24,405 nucleotides of DNA from a virus. The translations under genes were made by a program, and so were the position numbers. The notes under the pieces are model-generated. The model did no database searches. It had not been told where the DNA came from and was given only the letters and a program-made list of their open reading frames with translations. Every line of letters begins with the position of its first letter. The first letter of the stretch is position 1. The stretch lies in the IMG/VR virus record IMGVR_UViG_3300008107_000599, positions 1-24,405 of that record. One strand, written 5' to 3'. Shown piece by piece: positions 1 through 6,206 of this stretch.

Positions 1-818
1 TCTTGCTGCGCGAACCAGATAGCAGTAGGATCATTACCACCGATATCCCAAGCAGTAAATACAGGTAGGGAAGGGTCCCATGGGTAATTACCTACAAAGC
101 CCTGCTCCTTGAGCATGGCCAAGTTCTTACCATAATATGTACCTTTAACTGCCGCATCAAAAGAACATTCATACTCTTGGTTATATGCCTCATCACCTAT
201 CTCGTCTCTAAAGTCTTTTAGTTGTTCGTGAGTGAATATGCCAGTTTCACTGGCTTTGAATAAATGTGAATACCAGTTTCGAGCATCCTCTTTAAGGCCT
301 CTCTGGTACAGCCTATATAATAGATTCTTCCCTTCTGGTGTACCAATGAATATAGCCCATCCATCTCTATCAGTTAGGGCTGGCATCAATACCTTATCCC
401 AAATCTCTTCAGGCATCTGTGCAACCTCATCTAGTACAACTCCATCAAAGTACATCCCACGCAGACGCGCTGGGTCATCCGCGCCTTCAACATAGATAGT
501 ACATTTCGTACCACCAGCTGTAGTAAACTCTACCTTTAACTCGGCCTCATTATACTTTACATCAGGCAGGAAGCCTGTGTTGTCCTTCATTATACCCCAT
601 ACAATCTTCTTAGCTTGTGCTTTCTCTGGGGCAACATAGGCGTACTGCGGTCTATTCTTCTGACACTGTAGCGCTCTAAAGATCATCTCGTTGATACAGA
701 AGTATGTCTTGCCGAAACGACGATGAGCAACTACCACATTATATTTACGTAAGTCCTTATGTAGATCGGCTTGTAATGGCCTAGGTTGATATGGACTCTT
801 AATTATCTTAGTTGTCAT
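1..818 (-). CDS. terL: Terminase large subunit (3' end outside window)
   Basis: ATP-driven DNA packaging motor and headful/cos nuclease. The reading frame is open from an ATG at 818 to the left edge (272 residues seen, no stop). Residues 31-38 (AHRRFGKT) are the Walker A-like motif, 124-131 (FDGVVLDE) is Walker B with the catalytic Glu, and 157-163 (FIGTPEG) is the coupling motif. The nuclease domain begins around D258 (AWDIGGNDPTA). An AGGT lies just upstream of the ATG, and a consensus promoter lies at 842-870. It is the first gene of a leftward late operon that continues outside the window. The matching small subunit is not next to it; a candidate is the HNH fusion at 7435-8109. The family call is firm. 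Confidence 0.95.
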   Translation of the reverse strand, partial: MTTKIIKSPYQPRPLQADLHKDLRKYNVVVAHRRFGKTYFCINEMIFRALQCQKNRPQYAYVAPEKAQAKKIVWGIMKDNTGFLPDVKYNEAELKVEFTTAGGTKCTIYVEGADDPARLRGMYFDGVVLDEVAQMPEEIWDKVLMPALTDRDGWAIFIGTPEGKNLLYRLYQRGLKEDARNWYSHLFKASETGIFTHEQLKDFRDEIGDEAYNQEYECSFDAAVKGTYYGKNLAMLKEQGFVGNYPWDPSLPVFTAWDIGGNDPTAIWFAQQ

Positions 819-841
819 GGGATACCTCGAATAAGGAGTCT

Positions 842-870
842 ATTATACCACATTAAGGTATTCTACTCAA
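842..870 (-). promoter_or_regulatory. Sigma-70-like promoter of the terminase operon
   Basis: On the minus strand TTGAGT (870-865), a 17-bp spacer and a perfect TATAAT (847-842) lie 24 bp ahead of the terminase start. The expected transcript start is near 835, giving a very short leader. A small hairpin with a GGAA tetraloop (GGGGT/ACCCC, 884-897) lies just upstream of the -35 box. Confidence 0.75.
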
Positions 871-910
871 TACTCTATTATGTGGGGTGGAAACCCCCTA
901 CTACATTGAT

Positions 911-930
911 TGTAACAATTTGTAACATTT
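911..930 (+). repeat. Tandem 10-bp direct repeat, possible operator
   Basis: TGTAACA occurs at 911 and again at 921, exactly one helical turn apart. The first copy is part of TTGTAACAA, a perfect 4+1+4 inverted repeat. The pair lies between the divergent terminase (842-870) and rightward (968-997) promoters, where a regulator could act on both. The 10-mer TTTGTAACAT of the second copy recurs at 6105-6114, next to the leftward early promoter. The operator role is inference; in AT-rich DNA chance is possible. Confidence 0.35.
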
Positions 931-967
931 AGTGATTGATAGTTATGTTAAATTTTTGTTAAACTAC

Positions 968-997
968 TTGACATGACCAATTTAACTTTGCTATTAT
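968..997 (+). promoter_or_regulatory. Rightward promoter of structured-leader copy 1
   Basis: TTGACA (968-973), an 18-bp spacer and TATTAT (992-997). The -35, spacer length and -10 are the same as those at 6101-6072 on the other strand, which precedes the second copy of the leader. The predicted start is near 1004, at the beginning of the conserved leader. Confidence 0.75.
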
Positions 998-1150
998 ACT
1001 GTAGTGAGATTAAGATACGATTATAATTTTAGATAATTCTAGTATCGATGTTCTCACATCTTACACGAGTTCGATTAGACTCTCCTCTCCTCAAGAACGA
1101 TAAACACGATGAAACATAAAGATACTCACTAAACGGTCTATAGAGTATAC
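998..1150 (+). ncRNA. Structured 5' leader RNA element, copy 1
   Basis: About 150 nt directly downstream of the promoter at 968-997, matched in inverted orientation by 6060-5905. Two blocks are nearly identical: 1041-1077 (one mismatch in 37) and 1094-1115 (one mismatch in 22). Supported stems: GATAC/GTATC (1014-1018 with 1042-1046) enclosing TTAT/ATAA with an 8-nt loop; GATGT-NNNN-ACATC directly after; and a 3' hairpin ATACTC/GAGTAT that displays a conserved ACGGTCTA loop. In copy 2 the last stem is built from different bases (CTCTAT/ATAGAG), which looks compensatory. No coding sense is evident. Cis-acting antitermination or translational control is possible; neither is shown. Confidence 0.7.
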
Positions 1151-1170
1151 TTCACAATTTAAGGATAGCT

Positions 1171-1305
1171 ATGTCTGATGATCAAATTCTAGCTCACTTA
1201 CTAATCATAATGGATGACTTCGAGAAAGAATCCAATAGGATTGACCTTAGAGACAATCTTAATGACCTTGTTAGCTACCTTAGTGATTCCGCTGATAAAA
1301 AATAA
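1171..1305 (+). CDS. Small acidic hypothetical protein (44 aa)
   Basis: ATG at 1171 with AGGA six bases upstream, read directly behind leader copy 1. The product (MSDDQILAHLLIIMDDFEKE...) is acidic, probably one or two helices, with no family recognised. It is the only gene on the rightward transcript, which then runs into the convergent end of the leftward operon. It may be a real small regulator, or simply the reporter-like downstream ORF of the structured leader. The good ribosome site and the promoter support expression. Confidence 0.6.
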   Translation: MSDDQILAHLLIIMDDFEKESNRIDLRDNLNDLVSYLSDSADKK

Positions 1306-1353
1306 TTTCGATATTGTTGTCCGTTAGTACCATCAACTTTAACGCCACACCGA

Positions 1354-1383
1354 GGGGGTACAGATATTTTGGGTATACCCCTT
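1354..1383 (+). terminator. Possible terminator between convergent transcripts
   Basis: GGGGTA (1355-1360) pairs with TACCCC (1376-1381), followed by TTT on the plus strand. The inner palindrome GGGTATACCC (1371-1380) is an alternative. It sits between the 44-aa ORF and the dUTPase stop, where a terminator for the rightward transcript is expected. The U tract is short, so efficiency is doubtful. The rest of 1306-1481 shows no gene. Confidence 0.35.
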
Positions 1384-1481
1384 TCCGCAAACACTATATA
1401 TAGATCCAAATCCCGCACAGATAGATTCTGCCTGGGTTTGATAGGGTTTTTCCTGTTTTTGGAGGTTGTAGTAGCTAGGGG

Positions 1482-1856
1482 CTATGGGACACCTAGATCA
1501 GCATACTCATACTTAGCTATTACAAGCTGTGCTATACGCATTAGAGGCTTAACCTCGAACTCATCCTTACTCATGTTAATTAGTATAACTCCAATCTCAC
1601 CCCTATAGTCTGAGTCGATTGTGCCAAAGTGTGCCGTAATTCCATACTTAGCTGCTAGTCCTGACCTTGGTCTAACCTGAGCTTCGTATCCTATTGGTAG
1701 CTCAATTGATATCCCAGTTGGTATAATTACACGTTCTAGTGGTTGTAGTATAATAGATTGAGTTATATTGGCTTGTAAATCCAAGCCTGAGCTATATAAT
1801 GTTGCATATGAAGGTATATCTACGCCATCTGCCTTAGTTATATTAATCTGTACCAT
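1482..1856 (-). CDS. dUTPase-like protein lacking motif V
   Basis: Trimeric dUTPases hydrolyse dUTP to dUMP, keeping uracil out of DNA. The start is taken at ATG 1856, behind a GAGGG site, rather than the upstream ATG at 1871; this gives 124 residues. Motif I is SGLDLQA (23-29), motif II RPRSGLA (62-68), motif III GTIDSDYRGE (78-87) with the catalytic Asp81, and motif IV RIAQL (107-111). The protein stops at LGVP, before the glycine-rich motif V that normally closes the active site (usual family length about 140-150). No other frame downstream restores it. It is the last gene of the leftward operon and overlaps its upstream neighbour. A divergent homologue is at 16967-17338. Activity is uncertain. 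Confidence 0.85.
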   Translation of the reverse strand: MVQINITKADGVDIPSYATLYSSGLDLQANITQSIILQPLERVIIPTGISIELPIGYEAQVRPRSGLAAKYGITAHFGTIDSDYRGEIGVILINMSKDEFEVKPLMRIAQLVIAKYEYADLGVP

Positions 1857-2181
1857 CTTTGGCCCTCGCATGTGTATTACGTATCTTATTTATGAATTCT
1901 AGCTCTGATATCAGGTAGGTTAGGCTTAGGTGACGCTTATAGTCCTCAAATGAGGCCTCAATGAAGGCGTCTTGCTTCTCTATTGTATCCAAGCTCCTCT
2001 CTAGATATAGAAGGTAATCATATGACATCGTTGGATCTCCCATATTATAGTGTTTTGCTTCATATTCCTCAACTAGTGCACATAATCTATCTAGTTCATC
2101 ATAGTTGTCAGTATTGTCCCATATATCATCAATACGCCTGAGTACCTGGTTATACTGCTCTTCTGTCTCAATTATGTTCAT
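1843..2181 (-). CDS. HigA-antitoxin N-domain-like protein
   Basis: Start set at ATG 2181 (AGGTGAG upstream) instead of the in-frame GTG at 2193; 112 residues. The first half (EEQYNQVLRRIDDIWD, then DELDRLCALVEEYEAKHY, about residues 6-49) has the pattern of the N-terminal dimerisation region of HigA/COG5499-type antitoxins. The HTH DNA-binding domain that normally follows is not recognisable; instead there is a helical, acidic C-terminal half. It overlaps the 45-aa gene before it and the dUTPase after it, so translation is probably coupled. An antitoxin-mimic or anti-defence role is inference from a pattern match made by eye. Confidence 0.55.
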   Translation of the reverse strand: MNIIETEEQYNQVLRRIDDIWDNTDNYDELDRLCALVEEYEAKHYNMGDPTMSYDYLLYLERSLDTIEKQDAFIEASFEDYKRHLSLTYLISELEFINKIRNTHARAKDGTD

Positions 2182-2305
2182 CTTCAAACTCACCTAATTC
2201 TATTAGCTCTAGGGCTGCGATTAGTTTATTAATATCATCGTGTACTAGATACTCATTATAGGCTATTGCTGCTAATGTACGTTTAGATCTGATCCTGTAT
2301 CTCAT
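2168..2305 (-). CDS. Small hypothetical protein (45 aa)
   Basis: ATG at 2305 with GGAG about nine bases upstream, overlapping the 3' end region of the HTH gene. The stop (2168) overlaps the start of the HigA-like gene by 14 bases. The N-terminus is basic (MRYRIRSKRTLAAIAYNEYL) and the C-terminus acidic. No family recognised. Its place in a chain of overlapping genes with a ribosome site argues that it is real. Confidence 0.6.
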   Translation of the reverse strand: MRYRIRSKRTLAAIAYNEYLVHDDINKLIAALELIELGEFEDEHN

Positions 2306-2310
2306 TCTAC

Positions 2311-2580
2311 TTATCTCCATGTTTCATTGTAAGAGTCTAGATAGGACTTTAATGCCCTCTTGTAGGTTTGTTCTACCCATAATAGATAACCTGGGAATAC
2401 ATCTACGTAATTGCAGTATGCCCTGTCTAATGCTGCTGGTACTTTCTTACCATCGTACATTACACCTTCTAATGTCTTAAGTTTGACACCTAACTCTGCA
2501 GCAAACTCTTCCATTGTCATATCGCCTCGTGTGGCGAACAACACATCCTCAACTGATTGTGGTAATACTGCCATGTTCAT
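2311..2580 (-). CDS. Small HTH-like protein (89 aa)
   Basis: Start at ATG 2580 behind GGAGGTG. Residues about 18-50 (GDMTMEEFAAELGVKLKTLE, followed by a short helix) have the helix-turn-helix pattern of XRE-type or antitoxin-type DNA-binding domains. The C-terminal 40 residues are aromatic-rich and of unknown role. The start overlaps the stop of the upstream gene by four bases (ATGA-type coupling). It may be a phage transcription regulator; the target is unknown. Confidence 0.6.
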   Translation of the reverse strand: MNMAVLPQSVEDVLFATRGDMTMEEFAAELGVKLKTLEGVMYDGKKVPAALDRAYCNYVDVFPGYLLWVEQTYKRALKSYLDSYNETWR

Positions 2581-2768
2581 TGTACACCTCCATTATTGTT
2601 TATAAGTCCTGCTTGACGTATAATTAGACCGAATTGCATCATCTCTTTCCCTAGTCGTTCGTGTGATCCATGTATTACAAAGTCTTCATATAATGATTGT
2701 ACCACTCTAGTTACTATTTCTGGGTCTTTTTTGATAGCTAATGCTACTTTCTTTAGGTCATTATTCAT
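2577..2768 (-). CDS. Hypothetical helical protein (63 aa)
   Basis: ATG at 2768 with a strong AAGGAGGAG site inside the end of the preceding gene. The product is predicted helical (DLKKVALAIKKDPEIVTRVV) with an amphipathic middle and a polar tail (NNNGG). No family recognised. It overlaps genes on both sides by a few bases, consistent with coupled translation in the leftward operon. Confidence 0.65.
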   Translation of the reverse strand: MNNDLKKVALAIKKDPEIVTRVVQSLYEDFVIHGSHERLGKEMMQFGLIIRQAGLINNNGGVQ

Positions 2769-3315
2769 TTGCTCCTCCTTCTAACTCGTCAGCTAGCTCA
2801 TTTATTAGTTGGTTTAGATCGTCAATCAGTTCATAGTATATATAATCCATACTATGGTCTTCGTTGCGCATTAGACGTGCTATATCAAGTGTATCAGATA
2901 TGTCCTTAACCATTTGCCGACATATTTCTTCTTGTATAGTTATGTTATCATCATCCTTAGCATCTAACTTAGTATGTGTTATTTGTGGCACTTCTTTCAC
3001 TATAACTGACGTTACCTCATTTAATACACGTATAGATTCTATATCAGATGGGGATTGGTAGTCTACATCTAGAGTATCACATAGTAGCTTTTCATTAACT
3101 ATAGGCTCATTCTCAAGGGCATATTTGATATCATTAACTAACTGTAGTAGGTCATCCTTAGATAATGCAACTAGAGGTATAGGTTCCCTATCAAATGCCT
3201 GTATAACTGTTGACTCTGGGTTGTACCTAACCTTCTTTGCTTGGTACAAATGAAAGCTTGGCTGCTCCCCATCTCTATCCATATACTCTATAGATTTAAA
3301 TATTCTTATTGTCAT
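2761..3315 (-). CDS. Hypothetical acidic protein (184 aa)
   Basis: ATG at 3315 behind AGGAGAGGA. The first ~70 residues look beta-rich (MTIRIFKSIEYMDRDGEQPS, then VRYNPESTVIQAFDREPIPL); the rest is helical and strongly acidic, ending in a helix containing LINELADELEG. No enzyme motif, signal peptide or membrane segment was seen. It overlaps the preceding 56-aa gene by four bases and the next gene by eight. Function unknown; probably a cytoplasmic early protein. Confidence 0.7.
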   Translation of the reverse strand: MTIRIFKSIEYMDRDGEQPSFHLYQAKKVRYNPESTVIQAFDREPIPLVALSKDDLLQLVNDIKYALENEPIVNEKLLCDTLDVDYQSPSDIESIRVLNEVTSVIVKEVPQITHTKLDAKDDDNITIQEEICRQMVKDISDTLDIARLMRNEDHSMDYIYYELIDDLNQLINELADELEGGANE

Positions 3316-3482
3316 TTATTATCCTCTCCTAACATATTCTTTAAGAATTCTAGCGATGATTTAAGTTCATCTTTATCTGTACTGTCTTTAAAGTTAGTTC
3401 TCATTCTATCTAGATACTGTAAGATATCTTTGGTATCCATATCTTCCGGAGACTCGTCTCTTACTTTGAATTTGTAGGCCAT
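3312..3482 (-). CDS. Small charged hypothetical protein (56 aa)
   Basis: Start set at ATG 3482 behind GAGGT; a TTG twelve bases upstream is in frame but is itself part of the ribosome-site region. The product (MAYKFKVRDESPEDMDTKDI...) is highly charged and mostly helical, with a possible short coiled coil near DELKSSLEFLKNML. It is the first gene after the internal promoter at 3513-3541, so it leads a sub-operon down to the dUTPase. Confidence 0.65.
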   Translation of the reverse strand: MAYKFKVRDESPEDMDTKDILQYLDRMRTNFKDSTDKDELKSSLEFLKNMLGEDNK

Positions 3483-3512
3483 TGTGTACCTCAACTTCTT
3501 ATCTATAATATA

Positions 3513-3541
3513 ATAGTACTACATTTCTTAAGTAAAGTCCA
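3513..3541 (-). promoter_or_regulatory. Internal promoter of the distal leftward genes
   Basis: On the minus strand TGGACT (3541-3536), 17 bp and TACTAT (3518-3513), with further TATTAT-like sequence just downstream. It lies in the only sizeable gap (113 nt) of the leftward operon, after a hairpin and before the 56-aa gene. Confidence 0.45.
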
Positions 3542-3554
3542 GTAAAATATTTAA

Positions 3555-3573
3555 GGGGACTATTGCTAGCCCC
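3555..3573 (-). terminator. Hairpin after the SSB-like gene
   Basis: GGGG(A)CTA / TAGCCCC forms a seven-pair stem with one bulge and a TTGC loop. On the minus strand it is followed by the AT-rich TTAAATATTTT rather than a clean U run, so it may be a weak attenuator separating the lysozyme/ClpX part of the operon from the distal small genes. Confidence 0.4.
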
Positions 3574-3607
3574 CTCTTTGTATAACTATTATTGTCTTAT
3601 GTTTATC

Positions 3608-3907
3608 TTAGAATGGTGTATCTAGAGAATTGTTTTTAAAAGTTTTAGTATTCTCTTTTTTAAAACCTTTAACGTCTTTAGAATTACTTTCATATACTAC
3701 CTCTAAATTATATGCTTTATATACATTGTCTTGTTTGTCTTTACCTTCGAATGTGTGCCCGAATACTGGTATCTCTACTGATCCATCACTCTGTAGGAAG
3801 GCCTTTAGTTCTTCTTTAGCTATCTTAATTGTACCTTTCAGATATACTTTACCTGAGTCCTTTGCCTTGTTTAGGAACAATCTTGATATAAATTTACGAT
3901 CTGCCAT
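3608..3907 (-). CDS. Possible single-stranded DNA-binding protein (99 aa)
   Basis: ATG at 3907 behind a strong AAGGAGG. The body is predicted beta-rich (KVYLKGTIKI, SVEIPVFGHTF, YKAYNLEVVYES), compatible with an OB fold. The last residues, NNSLDTPF, follow a Lys/Asn-rich linker and resemble the acidic C-terminal tip (DxPF) by which bacterial SSBs recruit partners. No other SSB is visible in the window although a replication module is present. The call rests on pattern and context only; a small decoration protein or unknown is the alternative. It lies just downstream of the ClpX-like gene. Confidence 0.4.
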   Translation of the reverse strand: MADRKFISRLFLNKAKDSGKVYLKGTIKIAKEELKAFLQSDGSVEIPVFGHTFEGKDKQDNVYKAYNLEVVYESNSKDVKGFKKENTKTFKNNSLDTPF

Positions 3908-3921
3908 ATATTAAATCCTCC

Positions 3922-4929
3922 TTATATATACATACGATCTTTCATTAACTTGTCTGCCAGTGTCCTTAATCCACGTGCACCAAGCTTTAAGCGGATTGCT
4001 TCGTCCACTATATCCCAGATCTCCTTCTCGGTTAGTGTTAGATTTAATCCTCTTAATTCCCCTAATATCTTATACTGATTAACTATAGAATCTACTGGTT
4101 CTACCATAATTCTGTAGCACTCTTCTCTGCTTAAGTCATGTAACTCTATAACTTGCCCTATACGCCCTACTAATTCCCTTAGTAATCCAGCTTTAATAGC
4201 TTGTTGTTGATCGAACACAAACTCTTCTGGTTCTTTGGTTTCCGTAGCAAAGCCTATTGTGGTAGGGTTCTTAAGTTTCTTAATAGCTGATTCTCTGTAC
4301 GCAGTGAATGCGCCACCTAGTACCCAAAGGATGTTACGGGTGTCGACTTGGAAGCCGGTATTGCGTCCTTTATCATTGGTTACATTATACTCCTCTTGAC
4401 CCTCAATAAGGGTTAGTAGTTGTTGTTGTACGGCCAATGTACCGACCTTACCTACGCCCTCTTGGTCTGATAGCTTATCAACCTCATCTAAGAAGATGAT
4501 CATGTTTTCCACTCTTTCGGGATTATCGTCGCACCTAGCACATGCCTCAGTTATAATTGAGTCTAGATCTCTACCAACATAGCCTGCTTGAGTGTAAGAT
4601 GATATATCTACGGCCATTACGTCCTTTCCTAATGTACGCCCTATAACCTCTAATAAGTATGTCTTACCTGTACCAGATGGTCCTACTAGCATTAAGTTAG
4701 TTTTCTTTAATCTAGTTTCAGACTTCTTAATCCTTCTATTGTGTTCAGTTATAACCTCATGGTTAACCATAGCAATAGCTAATGCCTTTTTAGCTGCATC
4801 TTGACCAATAACAAACTTATCTAATTCTGCTACCAAATCTGATGGTTTACGTGTACGTTTAAACTGTGGTTCTAGATAAACCTTAACGTCGGGATCTAAG
4901 TCTCTGATGTTGTATAAATTGTTAATCAT
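3922..4929 (-). CDS. clpX-like: ClpX-like AAA+ unfoldase without zinc-binding domain
   Basis: A ring ATPase that unfolds proteins and feeds them to ClpP. The 335 residues align in order with the ClpX core: IGQ box (41-43), Walker A GPSGTGKT (83-90), pore-1 loop GYVG (116-119), Walker B FLDEVDK (146-152), the IGF tripeptide (225-227) that docks ClpX on ClpP, arginine-finger region GRIG (255-258, R256) and sensor-2 GARGLR (317-322). The N-terminal zinc-binding domain of bacterial ClpX (about 60 residues, adaptor and substrate binding) is absent, replaced by ~30 unrelated residues. The ribosome site is weak (GGGTAA). It lies between lysozyme and the SSB-like gene. A full ClpP is encoded at 8096-8686 on the other strand. 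It could act with that ClpP, hijack host ClpP, or both. Confidence 0.93.
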   Translation of the reverse strand: MINNLYNIRDLDPDVKVYLEPQFKRTRKPSDLVAELDKFVIGQDAAKKALAIAMVNHEVITEHNRRIKKSETRLKKTNLMLVGPSGTGKTYLLEVIGRTLGKDVMAVDISSYTQAGYVGRDLDSIITEACARCDDNPERVENMIIFLDEVDKLSDQEGVGKVGTLAVQQQLLTLIEGQEEYNVTNDKGRNTGFQVDTRNILWVLGGAFTAYRESAIKKLKNPTTIGFATETKEPEEFVFDQQQAIKAGLLRELVGRIGQVIELHDLSREECYRIMVEPVDSIVNQYKILGELRGLNLTLTEKEIWDIVDEAIRLKLGARGLRTLADKLMKDRMYI

Positions 4930-4938
4930 AGTTACCCG

Positions 4939-5529
4939 CTAAATTCGTTGAGCTCTGTTTACTTTGTAATCCTCAAAGACGGAGATTATATAATCCATAT
5001 CTGAAGCTCTTACACCTTCTATTATAGCATCCTCGTTAGCTTTGTCAAGGAAAATAAATGTTTCTATCAATCTTCTTACTAGAAGACCTCTAATCTCTTT
5101 CTTACCAGCATATCTCCATCTACCAAACTCTTGTGATATATCCTCTACTCTACTATCTGGTATCCTAGATCCTTTATGCCTAGATAATAATTTAAATAGT
5201 GTAGATCCTCTAAAGTTTCCTACGCCTATATTAAAAACAAGGCTTACTAGTGCGTCAAACTGGCTTTGAGTAAATATAACTCCTACCCTATCAATCTCTG
5301 CAATGAAACCTACCAAATCCAACTCTAATAGCCTCATTATCTGTGCGTCAGTAAGGGATTTAACCTCATCACTATTTGATATACCAGTAACTTTATGCAA
5401 GTTAGGATCATTATCCAATATAAGATGACCTACACCTATAGTATCTAGACCAGCACTATCTTTGTACCGTTTGTTACTGATTCCCTCTAAGTCCATGATT
5501 AATCTAATTCCGGCTGAAGATATCTGCAT
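4939..5529 (-). CDS. T4-type lysozyme (GH24 endolysin)
   Basis: Cleaves the MurNAc-GlcNAc bond of peptidoglycan for host lysis. The GH24 catalytic triad is complete with family spacing: Glu15, Asp24 (eight residues between) and Thr30 (five between), in DLEGIS...KDSAGLDTIGVGH. The C-terminal part (FNIGVGNFRGSTL, then FGRWRYAG) matches the usual helical lobe; 196 residues is within the normal range. No signal peptide or SAR anchor is seen, so export should need the holin. Unusually it is in the early-type leftward operon with ClpX and not beside the holin (17702-18142). Its ATG overlaps the stop of the upstream gene (TAATG). Confidence 0.93.
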   Translation of the reverse strand: MQISSAGIRLIMDLEGISNKRYKDSAGLDTIGVGHLILDNDPNLHKVTGISNSDEVKSLTDAQIMRLLELDLVGFIAEIDRVGVIFTQSQFDALVSLVFNIGVGNFRGSTLFKLLSRHKGSRIPDSRVEDISQEFGRWRYAGKKEIRGLLVRRLIETFIFLDKANEDAIIEGVRASDMDYIISVFEDYKVNRAQRI

Positions 5530-5801
5530 TACTCTACCTCCTCATAATTGCGTGGGGATTCTTGACGTAGTTTGATTTTTAACGTACGTAATACTACATT
5601 TAGCATCCTTAGTGTTATTTTACCGCTTCTAACCATATTACTAAGCACTTCTGCACTAGTACTATTACCAAGCATATCTGATACATAGCCGTAATCGTAG
5701 TAGGTTGTTATGTATTTATCTAATAGTACAAAGAAACCTTCGTGGTCCCTTAATGATAAGGCTTCATTCATCCTATCTATCATAGAAAATTTATCTGTCA
5801 T
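5529..5801 (-). CDS. Small HTH protein, antitoxin-like
   Basis: First gene of the leftward operon, 90 residues, ATG at 5801 behind AGAGGTG. Residues about 40-78 (VSDMLGNSTSAEVLSNMVRS, then a helix ending in LRTLKIKL) match the pattern of the addiction-module antidote/XRE family, in which the HTH is followed by a 'LxALGxKL'-like helix. The ~40 N-terminal residues are helical and aromatic. A 17-bp palindrome (5816-5832) overlaps a promoter just upstream, so autoregulation is plausible. A phage early repressor-like regulator or an antitoxin mimic are both possible; family assignment was by eye. Confidence 0.55.
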   Translation of the reverse strand: MTDKFSMIDRMNEALSLRDHEGFFVLLDKYITTYYDYGYVSDMLGNSTSAEVLSNMVRSGKITLRMLNVVLRTLKIKLRQESPRNYEEVE

Positions 5802-5815
5802 AACACACCTCTATT

Positions 5816-5854
5816 ATATACTTTAAGTATATCACACATATACATATATTACAA
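5816..5854 (-). promoter_or_regulatory. Second leftward promoter with palindromic operator
   Basis: On the minus strand TTGTAA (5854-5849), 17 bp and TATACT (5831-5826). A perfect 17-bp palindrome (ATATACTT-T-AAGTATAT, 5816-5832) covers the -10 box and lies directly upstream of the start of the small HTH gene. This is the classic arrangement for autoregulation. In RNA from the upstream promoter the same bases form an eight-pair hairpin just ahead of the ribosome site. Confidence 0.45.
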
Positions 5855-5904
5855 GATAAATATAATAGATACAGATATCCTTAAGCATTATTATTTTAGT
5901 TTAT

Positions 5905-6060
5905 GAGTACCTCTATTAGACCGTGTATAGAGTAACTATTAGTTTCATTGTGTTTATCGTTCTAGAGTAGAGAGTATTTTAATCGAACTCGTGTAAGATG
6001 TGATAACATCGATACTCTTATTATCTATTAGTATAACTCGTATCTTGAGTCTACTACAGT
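5905..6060 (-). ncRNA. Structured 5' leader RNA element, copy 2
   Basis: Inverted counterpart of 998-1150, transcribed leftward from the promoter at 6072-6101. The 37-nt core is at 6016-5980 and the second block at 5963-5942. It keeps GATAC/GTATC, the inner TTAT/ATAA with an 8-nt loop, the GATGT-NNNN-ACATC hairpin, and a 3' hairpin (CTCTAT/ATAGAG) showing the ACGGTCTA loop. Between core and second block the sequences differ more. About 100 nt of AT-rich leader follow before the first gene at 5801. As in copy 1, the element begins close to the predicted transcript start. Function is not known; promoter-proximal antitermination RNA is the closest analogy. Confidence 0.7.
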
Positions 6061-6071
6061 TAGCTTCTAGT

Positions 6072-6101
6072 ATAATAGCAAGTTTAAAATAGCCTTGTCA
6101 A
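6072..6101 (-). promoter_or_regulatory. Leftward promoter of structured-leader copy 2
   Basis: Minus strand TTGACA (6101-6096), 18-bp spacer, TATTAT (6077-6072): the same boxes and spacing as at 968-997. The transcript would start near 6065 and carry the leader, then the HTH/lysozyme/ClpX operon. Confidence 0.75.
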
Positions 6102-6160
6102 GGGTTTGTAACATAATTATTGTATAAAAATAACTTGACTTTTTACGAATATTGAATCTA

Positions 6161-6177
6161 GCTAGGTTCCACCTAGC
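6161..6177 (+). other. Short perfect hairpin in the divergent intergenic region
   Basis: GCTAGG-TTCCA-CCTAGC, six pairs with a five-base loop, between the leftward promoter and the first rightward gene. No U tract follows, so it is not a typical terminator; it may be a leader hairpin or an operator. The intergenic region 5802-6256 otherwise holds the leader element, promoters and no supported gene. Confidence 0.35.
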
Positions 6178-6206
6178 ACAGGAGCCTACTAAAGATTTTA
6201 CTTGTA

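Noticed and set aside
1001-1150. tRNA gene in the leader (GAGTTCGATTA resembles a T-arm)
   Set aside because: No cloverleaf with a 7-bp acceptor stem and 5-bp anticodon stem could be formed around it, and the T-arm-like stem is only four pairs.
1306-1481. Missing motif V of the dUTPase recovered by frameshift downstream
   Set aside because: All frames after the stop were read; none gives a glycine-rich GFGSTG-like segment.
998-6060. The inverted repeats as ends of an invertible segment or mobile element
   Set aside because: The copies differ at many positions outside two blocks, the conserved parts are promoter-proximal RNA stems, and no recombinase or transposase gene is present. A duplicated regulatory element explains them better.
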